A stretch of 64,000 nucleotides of DNA, taken from assembly GCA_947095535.1 (NCBI GenBank), contig OX352772.1:35111445-35175444 (forward strand), read 5' to 3'. The stretch is from Poecilobothrus nobilitatus (Eukaryota; Arthropoda; Insecta; Diptera; Dolichopodidae). A program made the position numbers and the translations under genes. Under the pieces are notes generated by a model. That model ran no database searches and was not told the DNA's origin. It was given only the letters and a program-made list of their open reading frames with translations. Positions 24,141 to 35,736 of this stretch are shown piece by piece (within the stretch, counting starts at the first letter, position 1; every line of letters starts with the position of its first letter).

Positions 24141-25724
24141 AACGAGGAAAAATACGGTTGACTTTGTCAACTCTTAGATACCCGTACGAACCGTTAGTAT
24201 GTTCACAGCCTGTCACTCTGCTTACAATATTATTTTTTCAATATTTTAGTATTTTAAAATAATTTGGGTGAATTTTATAATTTCTAGAACTATGGGTTGT
24301 ACATATATTCAAACTATATGTTTATATGTACATTCTTCAAAAGCAGATTCTAACCTTCCACATAACGATTATCAATCCAAAACTTTTTCAAATATTCTAT
24401 AGTACCATTTAATACTAAGCGGTAAATGTATATTAAATTTACTAAGTACAAAACAGTAAATATAATTTTAAATATTATATTATATTATATTTAAATATTC
24501 CATTGACAGAATAATTTCTTATAAGTACAATAAAATACATATATGTATGTAAAGACGGCGCTATATAATATAAATCTATACTCTTATCATTCATTCACTA
24601 GTGACATATACGATATGTAAATAAACATGATATTATATAAGTATGTATATATATCAATATCATATAAATAAAAATTCTTCAAGCAACCGTTATGTTGTTT
24701 ATTTAATTACATTTTTTTGTACTACGCATTATATCCTCAACAATTTCAAATTATCGAGTAAAACAAAATGGAAAAAATTCGTTAAAGAAATTTGTTAGAA
24801 AATTTGAAAAAATCAAGTAACACTTTCGTCAATTATAAAGTAACCCTATATTATTAAAAAAAGTTGTTAACAGAAATAAAAGTATAATGTTGGAGCTTTA
24901 ATTTTTGTGTATTACTTTAAAAAAATTCTAACAGGTGTTCAAGTTACAGGTGTTTAAAATAGGAAATTTTCAGTTTTTGACTCCTTACAGCTCCTAAACG
25001 GGGGGTGATACAAAAAAAATTTCTGAAATGACTCATACTAATTTTCAAAGATCTAACTTCTGTCAAAATTTCAAGTTTCCAACTTTAACCGTTTAGAAGA
25101 TGGAAGGGTTAAAGAATTTTGCAAAATTTGAGTTTCGCATAACGGTAAATTAAGACACCGTATGCCACAAATATATATTTATTGTATATATACTTTTAAA
25201 GCTAATGAAAGTAGTAATCGTTTGGCGTTTTCAAAATGAAGATATACCTTATACAACTTGTGCTATAACAATTTAAATATAGAGCTTTTTTGAACCTTTG
25301 GAGAGCTGTAGCTCCGTAACGGGTGAGGCTACAAAAAAAAGTTATTAAAAATAAAATTAATATTTTTGTGAGATCTATCAGTAGTTAAAATTTCATAGCT
25401 CTATTGAAAAAAAAATGTGGGGATCTAAAAGTTAGGTGTTCGAGAGCTACCCTAAGGCTTGGTCCAAACTCAACCAAAAAAAATAGGGAACCTACAAATT
25501 ACTCCCAAAATATTTTGTGTAAATTTCAAGATTCTAGCTTTCTTAGTTTTTGAGTTAGCGTGCTGACGGACGGACGGACGGACGGACGGACCGACATGGC
25601 TCAAAAGTCTTAGAATTTTTTTCTGATCCGATCCATACCTTTGAAGGTATATCTAGCTCGCTTATTTCGAGGTGTTACAAACGGAGGAGTAATTTTATTA
25701 TACCCGATCCTATCGTACGGGTAT
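24141..25724 (-). mobile_element. HINE-1 copy B, non-autonomous Helentron-like
   Basis: This is an inverted copy of the element at 1399-2963. On the minus strand it begins ATACCCGTACGATAGGATCG at 25724 and carries the GTCC array at about 25565-25591. It ends with subterminal CGTACGGGTAT, the stem-loop AGTTGAC-AAA-GTCAACT and ..CCTCGTT at 24141. Flanks differ from those of copies A and C, so each is an independent insertion rather than part of a larger duplication. Confidence 0.82.
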
Positions 25725-26040
25725 AACCAGGCCGAAAACAATGACATAATAAATGAAAATTACCTAATTGTATTATATGAATGTGTGTTGATCTGCTGTT
25801 ATTTATCTGATCGAAAATTAAACATTTATTATACAAATATATTATATTTATTATAATAAGATAAAAAAACAAATAACTTGGAAATGAAAGGTTAAAGTTT
25901 TGCAAAATAAACTTTCACATATAACATAAAATCAAAGTTTCTTTCAATATCAAATTATGACAGAATGACGTTTTATGAATACATTTCATATAAGGCAACA
26001 CACCATTTTATTAATTTTTAAAATCGCCTTCTATTTTTTT
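25725..26040. other. Spacer between HINE-1 and HINE-2
   Basis: 316 bp of AT-rich DNA with no recognised feature. Confidence 0.5.
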
Positions 26041-27323
26041 ATACCCTACACATTAAGTATAGGGTGTATTAACTTTGGTATGGTGTTTGTAACCACCAAA
26101 AGGAAGCAAGTTAGTATAGACATGTATATATATTCTGAATCAGGATCACCGCCGGAGTCGATTTAGCGATGTCCGTCCGTCCGTACGCACGATAACTCAA
26201 AAAATAATGATGCTATCTTGATGAAATTTATACTGTAGGTTAACAATGACTAAGGTAAGGCGGGGATTGTAAATGGGCGAAATCGGACCATGCGTTCGAG
26301 TATCTCCCATACAACTTCCAAAAGCTAATACGCATATTTTCGAAATTAATAAAGATAGAAACTTAAAATTTTGTACGAGGGTGTGTTTTTCTGAATCCCT
26401 GATATCCCCAAAATTTGAGATGAAGTGGAGTGGTTGTTCGGGTACCTCCCATACAACTTCCAAAACCGAACATGCATATCTTCGAAATTAATAAAGGTAG
26501 GAACTTCAAATTTAATACGAGGATGCTGTTTCCTAAATCCCTGATTTGTCTAAAATTTGAGAGGAATTGGAGTGGTCGTTCGGGTACCTCCCATACAACT
26601 CCCAAAACCGAACAAGCATATCTTCGAAATTAATAAAGACAGAAACTTCAAATTTGGTACTAGGGTGTTGTTTCCTGAATCCCTGATTTGTCCAAAATTT
26701 GAGATGAATTGGAGGAGCTGTTCGGGTACCTCTCATATAACTCCCAAAACCGAACATGCATATCTTCGAAATTAATAAAGATAGGAACTTCAAATTTGAT
26801 ACGAGGGTGCTGTTTCCTAAATCCCTGATTTGCCTAAAATTTGAGATGAATTGGAGTGGTCGTTCGGGTACCTCCCATACAACTCCCAAAACCGAACAAG
26901 CATATCTTCGAAATTAATAAAGACAGAAACTTCAAATTTGGTACAAGAGTATTGTTTCCTGAATCCCTGATTTGTCCAAAATTTAAGATGAATTAGAATG
27001 GTTGTTGGGTATCTGCCACACAACTCCTAAGACCAAACAAGCATATCTTCGAAATTAATAAATATATAAACTTGAAATTTGATATAAGAATGTTCTACCC
27101 TGTTGATGTCTCTAAAATTTGAGATGAATTGGGGTGGTGGTCCGCGTGCCTTCACACACTTCCCAAGACCTAACAATCATATTTTCGAATTTAATAAAGA
27201 TAGAAACCTGAAATTTTGTACAAAGGTTGTAACAGCATTTATTTTTTTTAGCTTGTATTGAATTTTTTAGGTGTAGGGTATAAATAAGTCGGTTGCATCG
27301 ACTTACTGTTATTTTTACTTGTT
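26041..27323 (+). mobile_element. HINE-2 copy 1 (mini-me/DINE-1-like) with tandem core
   Basis: The 5' end ATACCCTACAC is immediately mirrored (TATAGGGTGTA). Near the 3' end an inverted GTGTAGGGTAT is followed by a stem-loop AAGTCG-GTTGCAT-CGACTT and the end CTTGTT. The core TTCTGAATCAGGATCAC, then GAGTCGATTTAGCGATGTCC, then GTCCGTCC closely resembles the DINE-1/mini-me core of Drosophila. Inside are about seven tandem monomers, anchored on CATATCTTCGAAATTAATA at 26333, 26475, 26617, 26759, 26901, 27042 and 27178 (period 142, 142, 142, 142, 141, 136). Several overlapping open frames of 67-118 codons on both strands are by-products of this array. Confidence 0.85.
26280..27215 (+). repeat. 142-bp tandem array inside HINE-2
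   Basis: The monomers share GAAATTAATAAAG, AACTTCAAATTTG, CCTGATTTGTCCAAAATTTG and TCGTTCGGGTACCTCCC blocks. The central four are most alike and the outer ones most diverged, as expected from unequal exchange. The unit length is not a multiple of three, so no single frame stays open across it. Confidence 0.85.
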
Positions 27324-27555
27324 TTTTATTTATTTATATACATATTTTGGAAAATAAAATTATTTATTATATTATATAGCGAAAATTAGTAAAAATATTT
27401 AACTGCGGTATGAAATTTTCTAATTAAGTTATACAACTAAGTGACATTAAAATTTCTGCCGATACAAAATTACTATCGTATTTAGTAATATTTGAATATG
27501 ACAAATTTGATATAAATCAATCAAATTACTTACATAATATGTGTATAGAGTTTTT

Positions 27556-27681
27556 ACCGACCACATACAATTATGCATAAGGTAGGTATTATTTTCATAC
27601 CAAAAATTTGTACGCGAGATTTTGGCACATATGCACTACACCGGTGTGAAGAAGGCTGTAAAAAATTTTAGCATGATGTCC

Positions 27682-27722
<41 letters not shown>

Positions 27723-27985
27723 TGGCTGTGGGAACGTGTACAGCTTAAACGACTGAGCAAATTTTTTTGCAATTTCATATTTAAGGTTTTGACGTAAATA
27801 TCTCGAATTGATAAGCTTTGGGAGCATATCGGACAACCGCAAGTGGTAGTTTACTGTTGTACTTTTTAAGTTTTTACGAATATTTCGTAACAAAAAAATT
27901 TTATGAAAAAAATACACATTTAAAGAGGGACAACTTTGCATTGAACATAGAACATTTTTTGATCCGACTAACTTTAACTTTTATT
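27556..27985 (+). mobile_element. HINE-4 copy 1 with TG microsatellite
   Basis: The start TACCGACC..ATGCATAAGGTAGGTA forms a 5' palindrome. A GATGTCCGTCTG core follows and expands into a pure (TG)n run at about 27684-27718. It is collinear with 63569-64000 (same GGTAGGTATT, ACACCGGTGTGAAGAAGGC, CAGCTTAAACGACTGAG and AAGGTTTTGACGTAAATATC blocks). The 3' end is set only by loss of homology information at the window edge, so it is approximate. Confidence 0.7.
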
Positions 27986-29319
27986 TAATTTTTTTTCTAA
28001 GTCCAAATTTCATACATAACACTCCATAGTCCATATGAATTTATATGAACAATTTTTTTGTTTTCTTTTTCATATCTCTAAAAATTTATATACATACATA
28101 CTTGATATATATACATACATGTATATCTATGCATATTATTCTTTTGTTGATGACATAAAATTAAAACGGTAAAATTTTTGTTAGCATATTCAATATTAAT
28201 GTTATGTTTGTTTTGTATTTGTTTACAGTTTTTATTATTTTTTACTTCTATTATTTTTGAATGAAAAAAAAATCATGTACATTACATAATAATGTAAATG
28301 GATGGTACATACATACTTCATATGAATCAATGCACATATGTATATATATTTTTACGATTTCATTGCTTATTATTGTTATTGAATAAAACAAAATGTTGTT
28401 AAATTATTAGAAGTTATTTTGATTTGATATAAATTAATATGTAAAAAATCTATAAATTTTGGCATTGTACTTTTCGTGTAGTGGCGGTCGGTCCTGTGGT
28501 GGAAGCAACTGATTTTTTTTAAGTGTTTCCTTTATAGACTAGTATGGTTTATTCAATTATCAAAGATATTTTGCATTCCGATTAAATCATATTTCATATG
28601 TCAATCTCTTGTTTTTTTTTTGTATCAATTTAGATTACAATTCAAATTAATTTATGCAAAAAAAAGAACTATACATACATATTATATCTTTTTTCAATTC
28701 TTTTATTTACAATTACGTCGTTTTATAGCATTCTTATTGAATTTTAACTAGTTACCATTTAAAAAACCAAAATTATTTTTTTGCTTTATATGCATTTTTT
28801 ATCCAACCATGTTGTTTGAAATTTTTAAAACAGAAATACTATAGCTATTTATTTAATCTAAAGTTTATAGATTTTTTGAAATGCAATATATAGAGATTTT
28901 TTGATAAACACGAAAAATATAATAAATTAAAAATGTATACACAAAGTCTTAAATTTTCACCATCAGTCTAGAATCAGATGAAACTATAATGCATTCTTAC
29001 ATATAAACAAAAAAAATAAACAAATCGAATTTTTTTTTCTTATACTATACATACATATAAAGGTTTATAAATTTTTCTGATATTTTTGTTAATTAGTCGC
29101 AAAATAAAATAAATTCATGGAATGTTCTAAAATGTGTTATAATCGAAAAAAGTAGAAAATTTTCTAACATATAAATTTCGATTTGCACCAACTGTATAGC
29201 ATAGCAGCATATCAAATTTACCCATTTGGAAATTAAATTTATTCGATATTAAAAGTGAAGTTGCAAGACCTATCTTTAGGTGCAACAAATATTTTTCATC
29301 CAGGGACTTGCTTTATATC
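27986..29319. other. AT-rich intergenic DNA
   Basis: Has TACATATG-type words near 28090-28130 and 28305-28345, and a short GC-richer word GGCGGTCGGTCCTGTGGTGG at about 28483. Nothing coding is recognised. Confidence 0.5.
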
Positions 29320-29511
29320 TACATAGCTTATATACGACCCTTATCATAGGCTTATATAAGACGGAAGTATAACTCCCATATATGGGTTGGCGCCTCACTT
29401 ACTTCATTAAATTACCTTGATCGAATTCAAAAGCGGGCCATTCATCTTATTAGTTACTCCGTTGAGACTGCTTGTCTCGCTTCTCTTAGCATTTGTCGTG
29501 TATTGGAGCCG
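29320..29511 (+). pseudogene. LINE ORF2 tail remnant
   Basis: One frame from 29320 reads YIAYIRPLS, a stop, and then NSHIWVGASLTSLNYLDRIQ followed by KRAIHLI. This is the classic IRPxLEYxSHIWGGA..LDRIQKRAIxLI segment after the reverse transcriptase core in several insect non-LTR clades. It ends abruptly 88 bp from the HINE-2 copy at 29599. It is related to, but not the same copy as, 10660-10830. Confidence 0.72.
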
Positions 29512-29598
29512 TCGTGTACGTCGTGTAAAGTGGAAAGAAAGGGGGTTAAAAAAAAGATAGAAAAAAGTGACGTCTAACCAGGGGCTTAATTAATACGA

Positions 29599-30854
29599 AC
29601 AAGTAAATGTAACAGTAAGTCGATGCGACTTATTAATACCCTACACCTGAATAAGTCGAATTAAATTAAAAATCCATAAGTTTTTTGACAGCTGCTTGAA
29701 TTTCTTCCCTTTCCTGTCTTATTCAACTCGAATTTCAGGAACGTAAAAGAGGCACCCTCTTGGGATATGCTTGACATCCTTGTACAAAATTTCAAGTTTC
29801 TATCTTTATTAATTTCGAAGATATGCTTGTTAATCCTTGGGAGGCGTGTGTCAGGTACCCGAATTGCCACTCCAATTCATCAAATCCATCTCAGGGACAT
29901 AAAGAAAACATGCCAGAACACCATTGTACTAAATTTAAAGGTTCTACTTTTGTTGGTTTTGGAGATATGCTCGTTTGCTCTTGTGTTCGTCCGGAAGTTT
30001 CCAAAATGCGAACCCATGGTTCAAATTCTTTCAAATGTCAGTTTCCAATTTTACAGAAAAGGAAACATAACAGAACACCCTTGTACTAAAAATAAAGGTT
30101 CTGTCTTTGATGGTTGTGGAGATATACTCGTTTGCTCTGGGGCTCGTTCGGAAGCTTCCAAGATCCGAACCCATGAACCAAATCCTCCCAAATTTCAGAA
30201 ACATAAATAAAACACGAAAAACACCACTGTACCAAATTCAAAGATTCTATCTTTGTTGGTTTTGGAGATAATCTCGTTTGCTCTGCGGCTCGCTCGGAAA
30301 CTTCCAAAATCCGAACGCATGGACCAAATCCTCTCAAATTTCAGAGACTTAAATCAAACATGAAAGAACACCATTCTGCCAAATTTAAAGGTTATATCTT
30401 TGTTGGTTTTGGAGATAATCTCATTTGCTCTCTGGAGCACGTTCAGAAGCTTCCAAAATCCAAACCCATGGACCAAATCCCCTTAAATTTCAGAGTTATA
30501 AATCAAACGGGAACGAACATCATTGTAAAAAATGTAAAGGTTCTATCTTTGTTGGTTTTGGAGATAATCTCGTTTGCTCCGGAATCATTCGCTAGCTTCC
30601 AGAATCCGAACCCATTTTATCCAGATTCGAACTTAGCCTTCCTTTCGTAATTAGTAACCTACTATATAAATTTCATCAAGATAGCTTTTCTAGTTTTTGA
30701 GTTATCGTGCGAACGGATGGACGGACGTTAAATCGACTCAGGAGGTGACCCTGATTCAGAATATATATACATGTCCATATATAACTCGCTTCCTTTTGGT
30801 GGTTACAAACTCCTTACCAAAGTTAATATACCCTATACTTTAGGTGTAGGGTAT
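29599..30854 (-). mobile_element. HINE-2 copy 2 with about 147-bp tandem core
   Basis: On the minus strand it starts ATACCCTACACC at 30854 and carries the TCTGAATCAGGGTCACC core and a short GTCC run. It ends with GTGTAGGGTAT, the stem-loop AAGTCG-CAT-CGACTT and ..CTTGTT at 29599. Five to six internal monomers are anchored on TTGGTTTTGGAGATA (plus strand) at about 29953, 30110, 30256, 30403 and 30552. Because 147 is a multiple of three, a frame of about 147 codons (29767-30210) stays open by periodicity; it is not a gene. Confidence 0.82.
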
Positions 30855-31382
30855 AAAAATCTGGACACTCCAAACCTATAATTTTGTAGGTAATAACATT
30901 TTTCTTCCCCTTCCAATAACCTATTCAGGGAGCTATAACAATCAAAAAAATTTGGTTTTGAAACATATAAACCACCGGTTAAGTTGTTTTATAAAAAAAA
31001 ATGCATAGAAATTTATATGAATCACTATTAAAACCTGTAATAATAGTTAAAATTGCAATAAAATTTTTAATTATAATTTATTTATATTTCTTATTTTATA
31101 ATTTTGTTTAAAAAAAATATATATATTCAAATTAAATTCATAGGTATTTCATAAAATTTATTTTTTTATTTGCTACTTTAAATTTAAAATATTATCTACC
31201 AAAAAGTTTAACACTAGGAAGCCATTTTCTTCAGCTTTAAAAATTTATTAATTTATTTTAAAATAAAAGCATTTTACTGTAACAAATAAAAAATTCAGAT
31301 AAGTTTAAGAATAATCCTGATAATGAATCTGACTCAATTTAACTTGAATCGGAGAATCTTGTTATATAAAAAAAAAAAAAAA
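30855..31382. other. AT-rich intergenic DNA
   Basis: Nothing is recognised apart from A/T runs. Confidence 0.5.
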
Positions 31383-31760
31383 AACGGTCAGGTTAATAAA
31401 AAAAGTAATAAAAGTACAACAATAATAATTAATAGTAATACTAATAATAATAACTGCTATTGTGACAGTGAAGTTGCCTTCAATTATTACCTTTTGTTGA
31501 AAAATTTTATAAACTGATAGAAAAATAGTAATAATAAAAAGAGAATTCATTATTCTCTTACAGTTTCATTCCTAAATTCGATGTTTTTGGATCCTTGTTT
31601 TATCCTTAGGGAGTAAGCCAATATATTACGTTAGCAGTTAGAGATTTCATGCCATTATATATTGGCTAAAGTGGGAGATGGGAGTCTGCAAGAATCTGAC
31701 ACTACCAAGGACCTATTCTTGGTGTTTTTGAAAGATTGCCACCTCTCTTAGGAAAAAAAC
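31383..31760 (+). mobile_element. SINE4 copy
   Basis: It opens with CGGTCAGGTTAATAA, the last part of a SINE3-type B-box region, then an (AAT)n-rich linker. The body follows: ACTGCTATTGTGACAGTGAA, CTTCAATTATTACC, TATATTGGCTAAAG, TCTGACACTACCAAGGA and CTATTCTTGGTGT. The same blocks in the same order occur at 47640 and 62790. The tRNA-like head is mostly missing here. Confidence 0.7.
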
Positions 31761-32422
31761 AATTGCTCCAAAATCTAAAAATAAATCCAACCAACATTTA
31801 AAAAAAATATGTATTTTTATAAATGCTAACCACTTTCTCTACTTTCTCTACTATAGAAACAATTAACATCAATCAAATCTACAAAAAGTTAAAAAAAAAA
31901 TTACTAAATGATTGAATTAATGCATTTTAAACTGCATTCATACTAATATTATTAAATTAATTACATATGTATACAACAAATCTAAATATCTAGAAATTAC
32001 ATATATAGAAATTAAATAGATATTTTTAGAAATTAGTACAAAAATAAAATACATAAAAATTTTATAACAAACACTTAAAGCAATTTAGTACATACTTTCA
32101 ATTAATTCAACTGTAACGATTAATGCAATATTTTTAAATCATTTAATTATCTAATAAAAAAATTAAAAAAATTTTTATTAAAAAATTTTAAAATATAATT
32201 TAAATAATTTATAATATTTATATTTTAAATTCAATTCCAAATATCTATATTTTAATATAATATTTTCCATAAATTTAATAATTTTATATTTAATAAAACT
32301 TAAACCAAAAGATTTTTGCATTTAAATCAAAATAAAAAGAATAATTACAAAAGAAAAGAATGATGATACGCCTTAAGGTATGCAATTAATATAGAAATAA
32401 TATTGAAAAATGAAAAGAATTA
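31761..32422. other. AT-rich intergenic DNA
   Basis: Among the most A/T-dense parts of the window. No feature is recognised. Confidence 0.5.
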
Positions 32423-34929
32423 GTGGGGCTTCGGTCCCAATCTGGTTTAATGTTAGTGCTTCAGTTATGGAAAAACTTAGATTGGCAGAAATGAAATTTT
32501 TAAGATTATATGTACAAATTTAAACAGAACTCCAGAGTTAAATTATAAAAAATTCTTCTCAAATAAAGTTAGTAAAGTATTATTTAGTACCGCAAACATA
32601 ATTAGAATTGATAATTATACCCGTACGATAGGATCGGGTATAATAAAATTACTCCTCCGTTTGTAACACCTCGAAATAAGCGAGCTAGATATACCTTCAA
32701 AGGTATGGATCGGATCAGGAAAAAATTCTAAGACTTTTGAGCCATGTCCGTCCGTCCGTCCGTCCGTCAGCACGCTAACTCAAAAACTAAGAAAGCTCGA
32801 ATCTTGAAATTTACACAAAATATTCTGGGAGTAATTTGTAGGTTCCCTATTTTTTTTGGTTGAGTTTGGACCAAGCCTTAGGGTAGCTCTCAAACACCTA
32901 ACTTTTAGATCCCCACATTTTTTTTGCAATAGAGCTATGAAATTTTAACTACTGATAGATCTCACAAAAATATTAATTTTATTTTGAATAACTTTTTTTT
33001 GTAGCCCCACCCGTTACGGAGCTACAGCTCTCCAAAGGTTCAAAAAAGCTCTATATTTAAATTGTTATAGCACAAGTTGTATAAGGTATATCTTCATTTT
33101 GAAAACGCCAAACGATTACTACTTTTATTAGCTTTAAAAGTATATATACAATAAATATATATTTGTGGCATACGGTGTCTTAATTTACGGTTATGTGAAA
33201 CTAAAATTTTGCAAAATCCTTCAACCCTTCTATCTTCTAAACGATTTAAGTTGGAAACTTAAAATTTTGACAGAAGTTGGATCTTTAAAAATAAGTATGA
33301 GTCATTTCAGAAATTTTTTTTGTATCACTCCCCGTTTAGGAGCTGTAAGGGGTCAAAAACTGAAAATTTCCTATTTTTAAACACCTGTAACTTGAACACC
33401 TGTTAAAATTTTTTTGAAGTAATACACAAAAATTAAAGCTCCAACATTATACTCTTATTTCTGTTAACAACTTTTTTTAATAATATAGGGTTACTTTATA
33501 ATTGACGAAAGTGTTACTTGATTTTTTCAAATTTTCTAACAAATTTCTTTAACGAATTTTTTCCATTTTGTTTTACTCGATAATTTGAAATTGTTGAGGA
33601 TATAATGCGTAGTACAAAAAAATGTAATTAAATAAACAACATAACGGTTGCTTGAAGAATTTTTAATTATATGATATTGATATATATACATACTTATATA
33701 ATATCATGTTTATTTACATATCGTATATGTCACTGATGAATGAATGATAAGAGTATAGATTTATATTATATAGCGCCGTATTTACATACATATATGTATT
33801 TTATTGTACTTATAAGAAATTATTCTGTCAATGGAATATTTAAATATAATATAATATAATATTTAAAATTATATTTACTGTTTTGTACTTAGTAAATTTA
33901 ATATACATTTACCGCTTAGTATTAAATGGTACTATAGAATATTTGAAAAAGTTTTGGATTGATAATCGTTATGTGGAAGGTTAGAATCTGCTTTTGAAGA
34001 ATGTACATATAAACATATAGTTTGAATATATGTACAACCCATAGTTCTAGAAATTATAAAATTCACCCAAATTATTTTAAAATACTAAAATATTGAAAAA
34101 ATAATATTGTAAGCAGAGTGACAGGCTGTGAACATACTAACGGTTCGTACGGGTATCTAAGAGTTGACAAAGGCAACTGTATTCTTCCTCGTTTTATAAT
34201 AAGATTAATTCGTAACCACATACAAAGAAGGTCCTACGTATATAACAATTCACTGATCTGTCATCCATGGTTCGAAAATGATGAATATATCAAAGAAACA
34301 TTAATATCAGGCTTTATCCCACCTAAAGAATTTATATTTCTTGACAAAAATAACTATATTGAAGATGATAATTTTATACCCAAATTATATCATTACAAAA
34401 AAAATGCGTCATAAAAAAAAATTTCTTTAAATTTAAGCCTGTATGAGTGTAACAATACTGAAATATTTAAATATAATAAATTTATTCCTAATTAGAATAA
34501 ATTTAAATATAAAAAACCATATTTTTGGAAAAATTTAAGTTAAGCTTTAGATTAGTTGGGTTAAGTTAGGGTTAGGTTAAGATTAATTAGTTGTAAGTTT
34601 TTTTCTTTTGATTATCATAGCGGTTTTTTTTTTGTAAATTTTTTTTCACCAATTATTAAATTTAAACAAATAATATTAAATATTTATTAATATTAATTAT
34701 TCATTATAAGAATAAATTATAAAAATAAAAAATTAGATTAAGTGAACACATAATATAAAAATACTATATATGTATTAACTTGAGAGCTGACAATACTCAG
34801 TCCAGTCATGAATTAAGTAGGATATAAAATTTAAATTCATTCCTTTCAGTTTTATTTAGGAATATGTAATAAAATAAACTTACTAATAAATAAAACATTT
34901 AAAAAAAAAAAAAAAAGTGGGGCTTCGGT
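32423..34929 (+). mobile_element. Jockey/I-like LINE insertion with 13-bp TSD, split by HINE-1
   Basis: GTGGGGCTTCGGT occurs at 32423-32435 and 34917-34929 as a perfect target duplication that lies in the head of a SINE2. The LINE itself is 32436-32616 plus 34194-34916, about 0.9 kb. It encodes PIWFNVSASVMEKLR, then after a shift NRTPELNYKKFFSNKV and ANIIRIDN. After the inserted HINE-1 it resumes as IIRLIRNH and ends with GFIPPKEFIFLDKNNYIEDD before the stop at about 34414. A 3' UTR with GGTTAAG motifs (34556-34585) ends in a run of about 16 A. It is collinear with the related copy at 60518-61544. It is 5'-truncated, frameshifted and inactive. Confidence 0.85.
32617..34193 (+). mobile_element. 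HINE-1 copy C, nested in the LINE
   Basis: The element runs from ATACCCGTACGA to ..CTTCCTCGTT. It is a close match to copies A and B, with the GTCC array at about 32747-32767, subterminal CGTACGGGTAT and a stem-loop with one mismatch (AGTTGAC-AAA-GGCAACT). Because it interrupts a conserved LINE frame (..RIDN / IIRLIRNH..), the host sequence fixes its ends to within a few bases. The junction T residues fit the TT target preference reported for Helentrons, without target duplication. Confidence 0.85.
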
Positions 34930-35736
34930 AATCTAGTGGGTAGGCGTGTGGCGTATTAACCGAAGAGTTTGGGTTCGATCCCTGCACAGGTCGTAAGTGT
35001 CCACTTACGACCAATATAATGTAAATATATAGTATATAAATAAACAAAATAAATAATATTAGTATATAATTTAATAATAGTATTAAAACCTATAATGGCC
35101 TTGGTAGCCGATGGTTAAATAATATTGCATTATATTTATGTATGTAATATTAATATAAATAAATAAATAAATGAAAAGGATTAGATCAGCACAGGGTAGC
35201 CGGCGGGTAGGCGTGTGGCGTATTAACCGAAGGAGTGTGGGTTCAATCCCTGCACAGGTCGTAAGTGTTTTTCTCTTTACATACTCCCCTTACAGCCAAA
35301 TATAATGTAAATATATAGTAAATAAATAAACAAAATAAATAATATTAGTATATAATTTAATAATAGTATAAAAACCTATAATGGCCTTAGTAGCCGATGG
35401 TTCAATAATATTGCATTACATTTATGTATGTAATATTAATATAAATAAATGAAAAGGATTAGATCAGCACAGGGTAGCCGGCGGGTAGGCGTATGGCGTA
35501 TTAACCGAAGGAGTGTGGGTTCAATCCCTGCACAGGTCGTAAGTGTTTTTCTCTTTACATACTCCCCTTACAGCCAAATATAATGTAAATATATAGTATA
35601 TAAATAAACAAAATAAATAATATTAGTATATAATTTAATAATAGTATAAAAACCCATAATGGCCTTAGTAGCCGATGGTTCAATAATATTGCATTACATT
35701 TATGTATGTAATATTAATATAAATAAATAAATAAAT
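34917..35736 (+). mobile_element. Tandem array of three SINE2 units
   Basis: Unit 1 (34917-35172) has the standard GGGGCTTCGGTAATCTAGTG head. Units 2 (35173-35450) and 3 (35451-35736) repeat with a period of 278 bp. In both, the first about 25 bp are replaced by AAAAGGATTAGATCAGCACA followed by GGGTAGCCGGCGGG. B boxes read GGTTCGATCCC or GGTTCAATCCC. Each unit ends ATGTAATATTAATATAAATA plus an (AAAT)n tail. A last TAGATCAGCA at about 35735 marks the repeat seam. The shared altered head in units 2 and 3 points to tandem duplication, not three separate insertions. Confidence 0.85.

Noticed and set aside
26197..27023. Several overlapping open frames of 67-118 codons on both strands with similar translated repeats (EVPERPLQF-like)
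   Set aside because: They are translations of the 142-bp HINE-2 tandem array in different frames and on both strands. They have no consistent frame and no conserved protein pattern.
26270..27215. CRISPR-like array
   Set aside because: The 142-bp monomers are contiguous and similar along their whole length, without short repeats separated by unique spacers. The genome is eukaryotic.
29767..30210. 147-codon open frame
   Set aside because: It lies inside HINE-2 copy 2, where the repeat period of about 147 bp keeps a frame open by arithmetic. An overlapping frame in another phase is also open.
1399..34193. HINE-1 copies A and C as parts of a large segmental duplication
   Set aside because: Similarity stops exactly at the element ends and flanks are unrelated, so separate insertions explain it.
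34118..34414. 98-codon open frame as a gene
   Set aside because: Its first third is the 3' end of HINE-1 and the rest is the LINE ORF2 C-terminus, so it is a fusion made by insertion.
34556..34590. Insect telomeric (TTAGG)n repeat
   Set aside because: It is a short irregular tract at the same 3' UTR position as in the LINE at 61218-61268. Flies of this type generally lack TTAGG telomeres.
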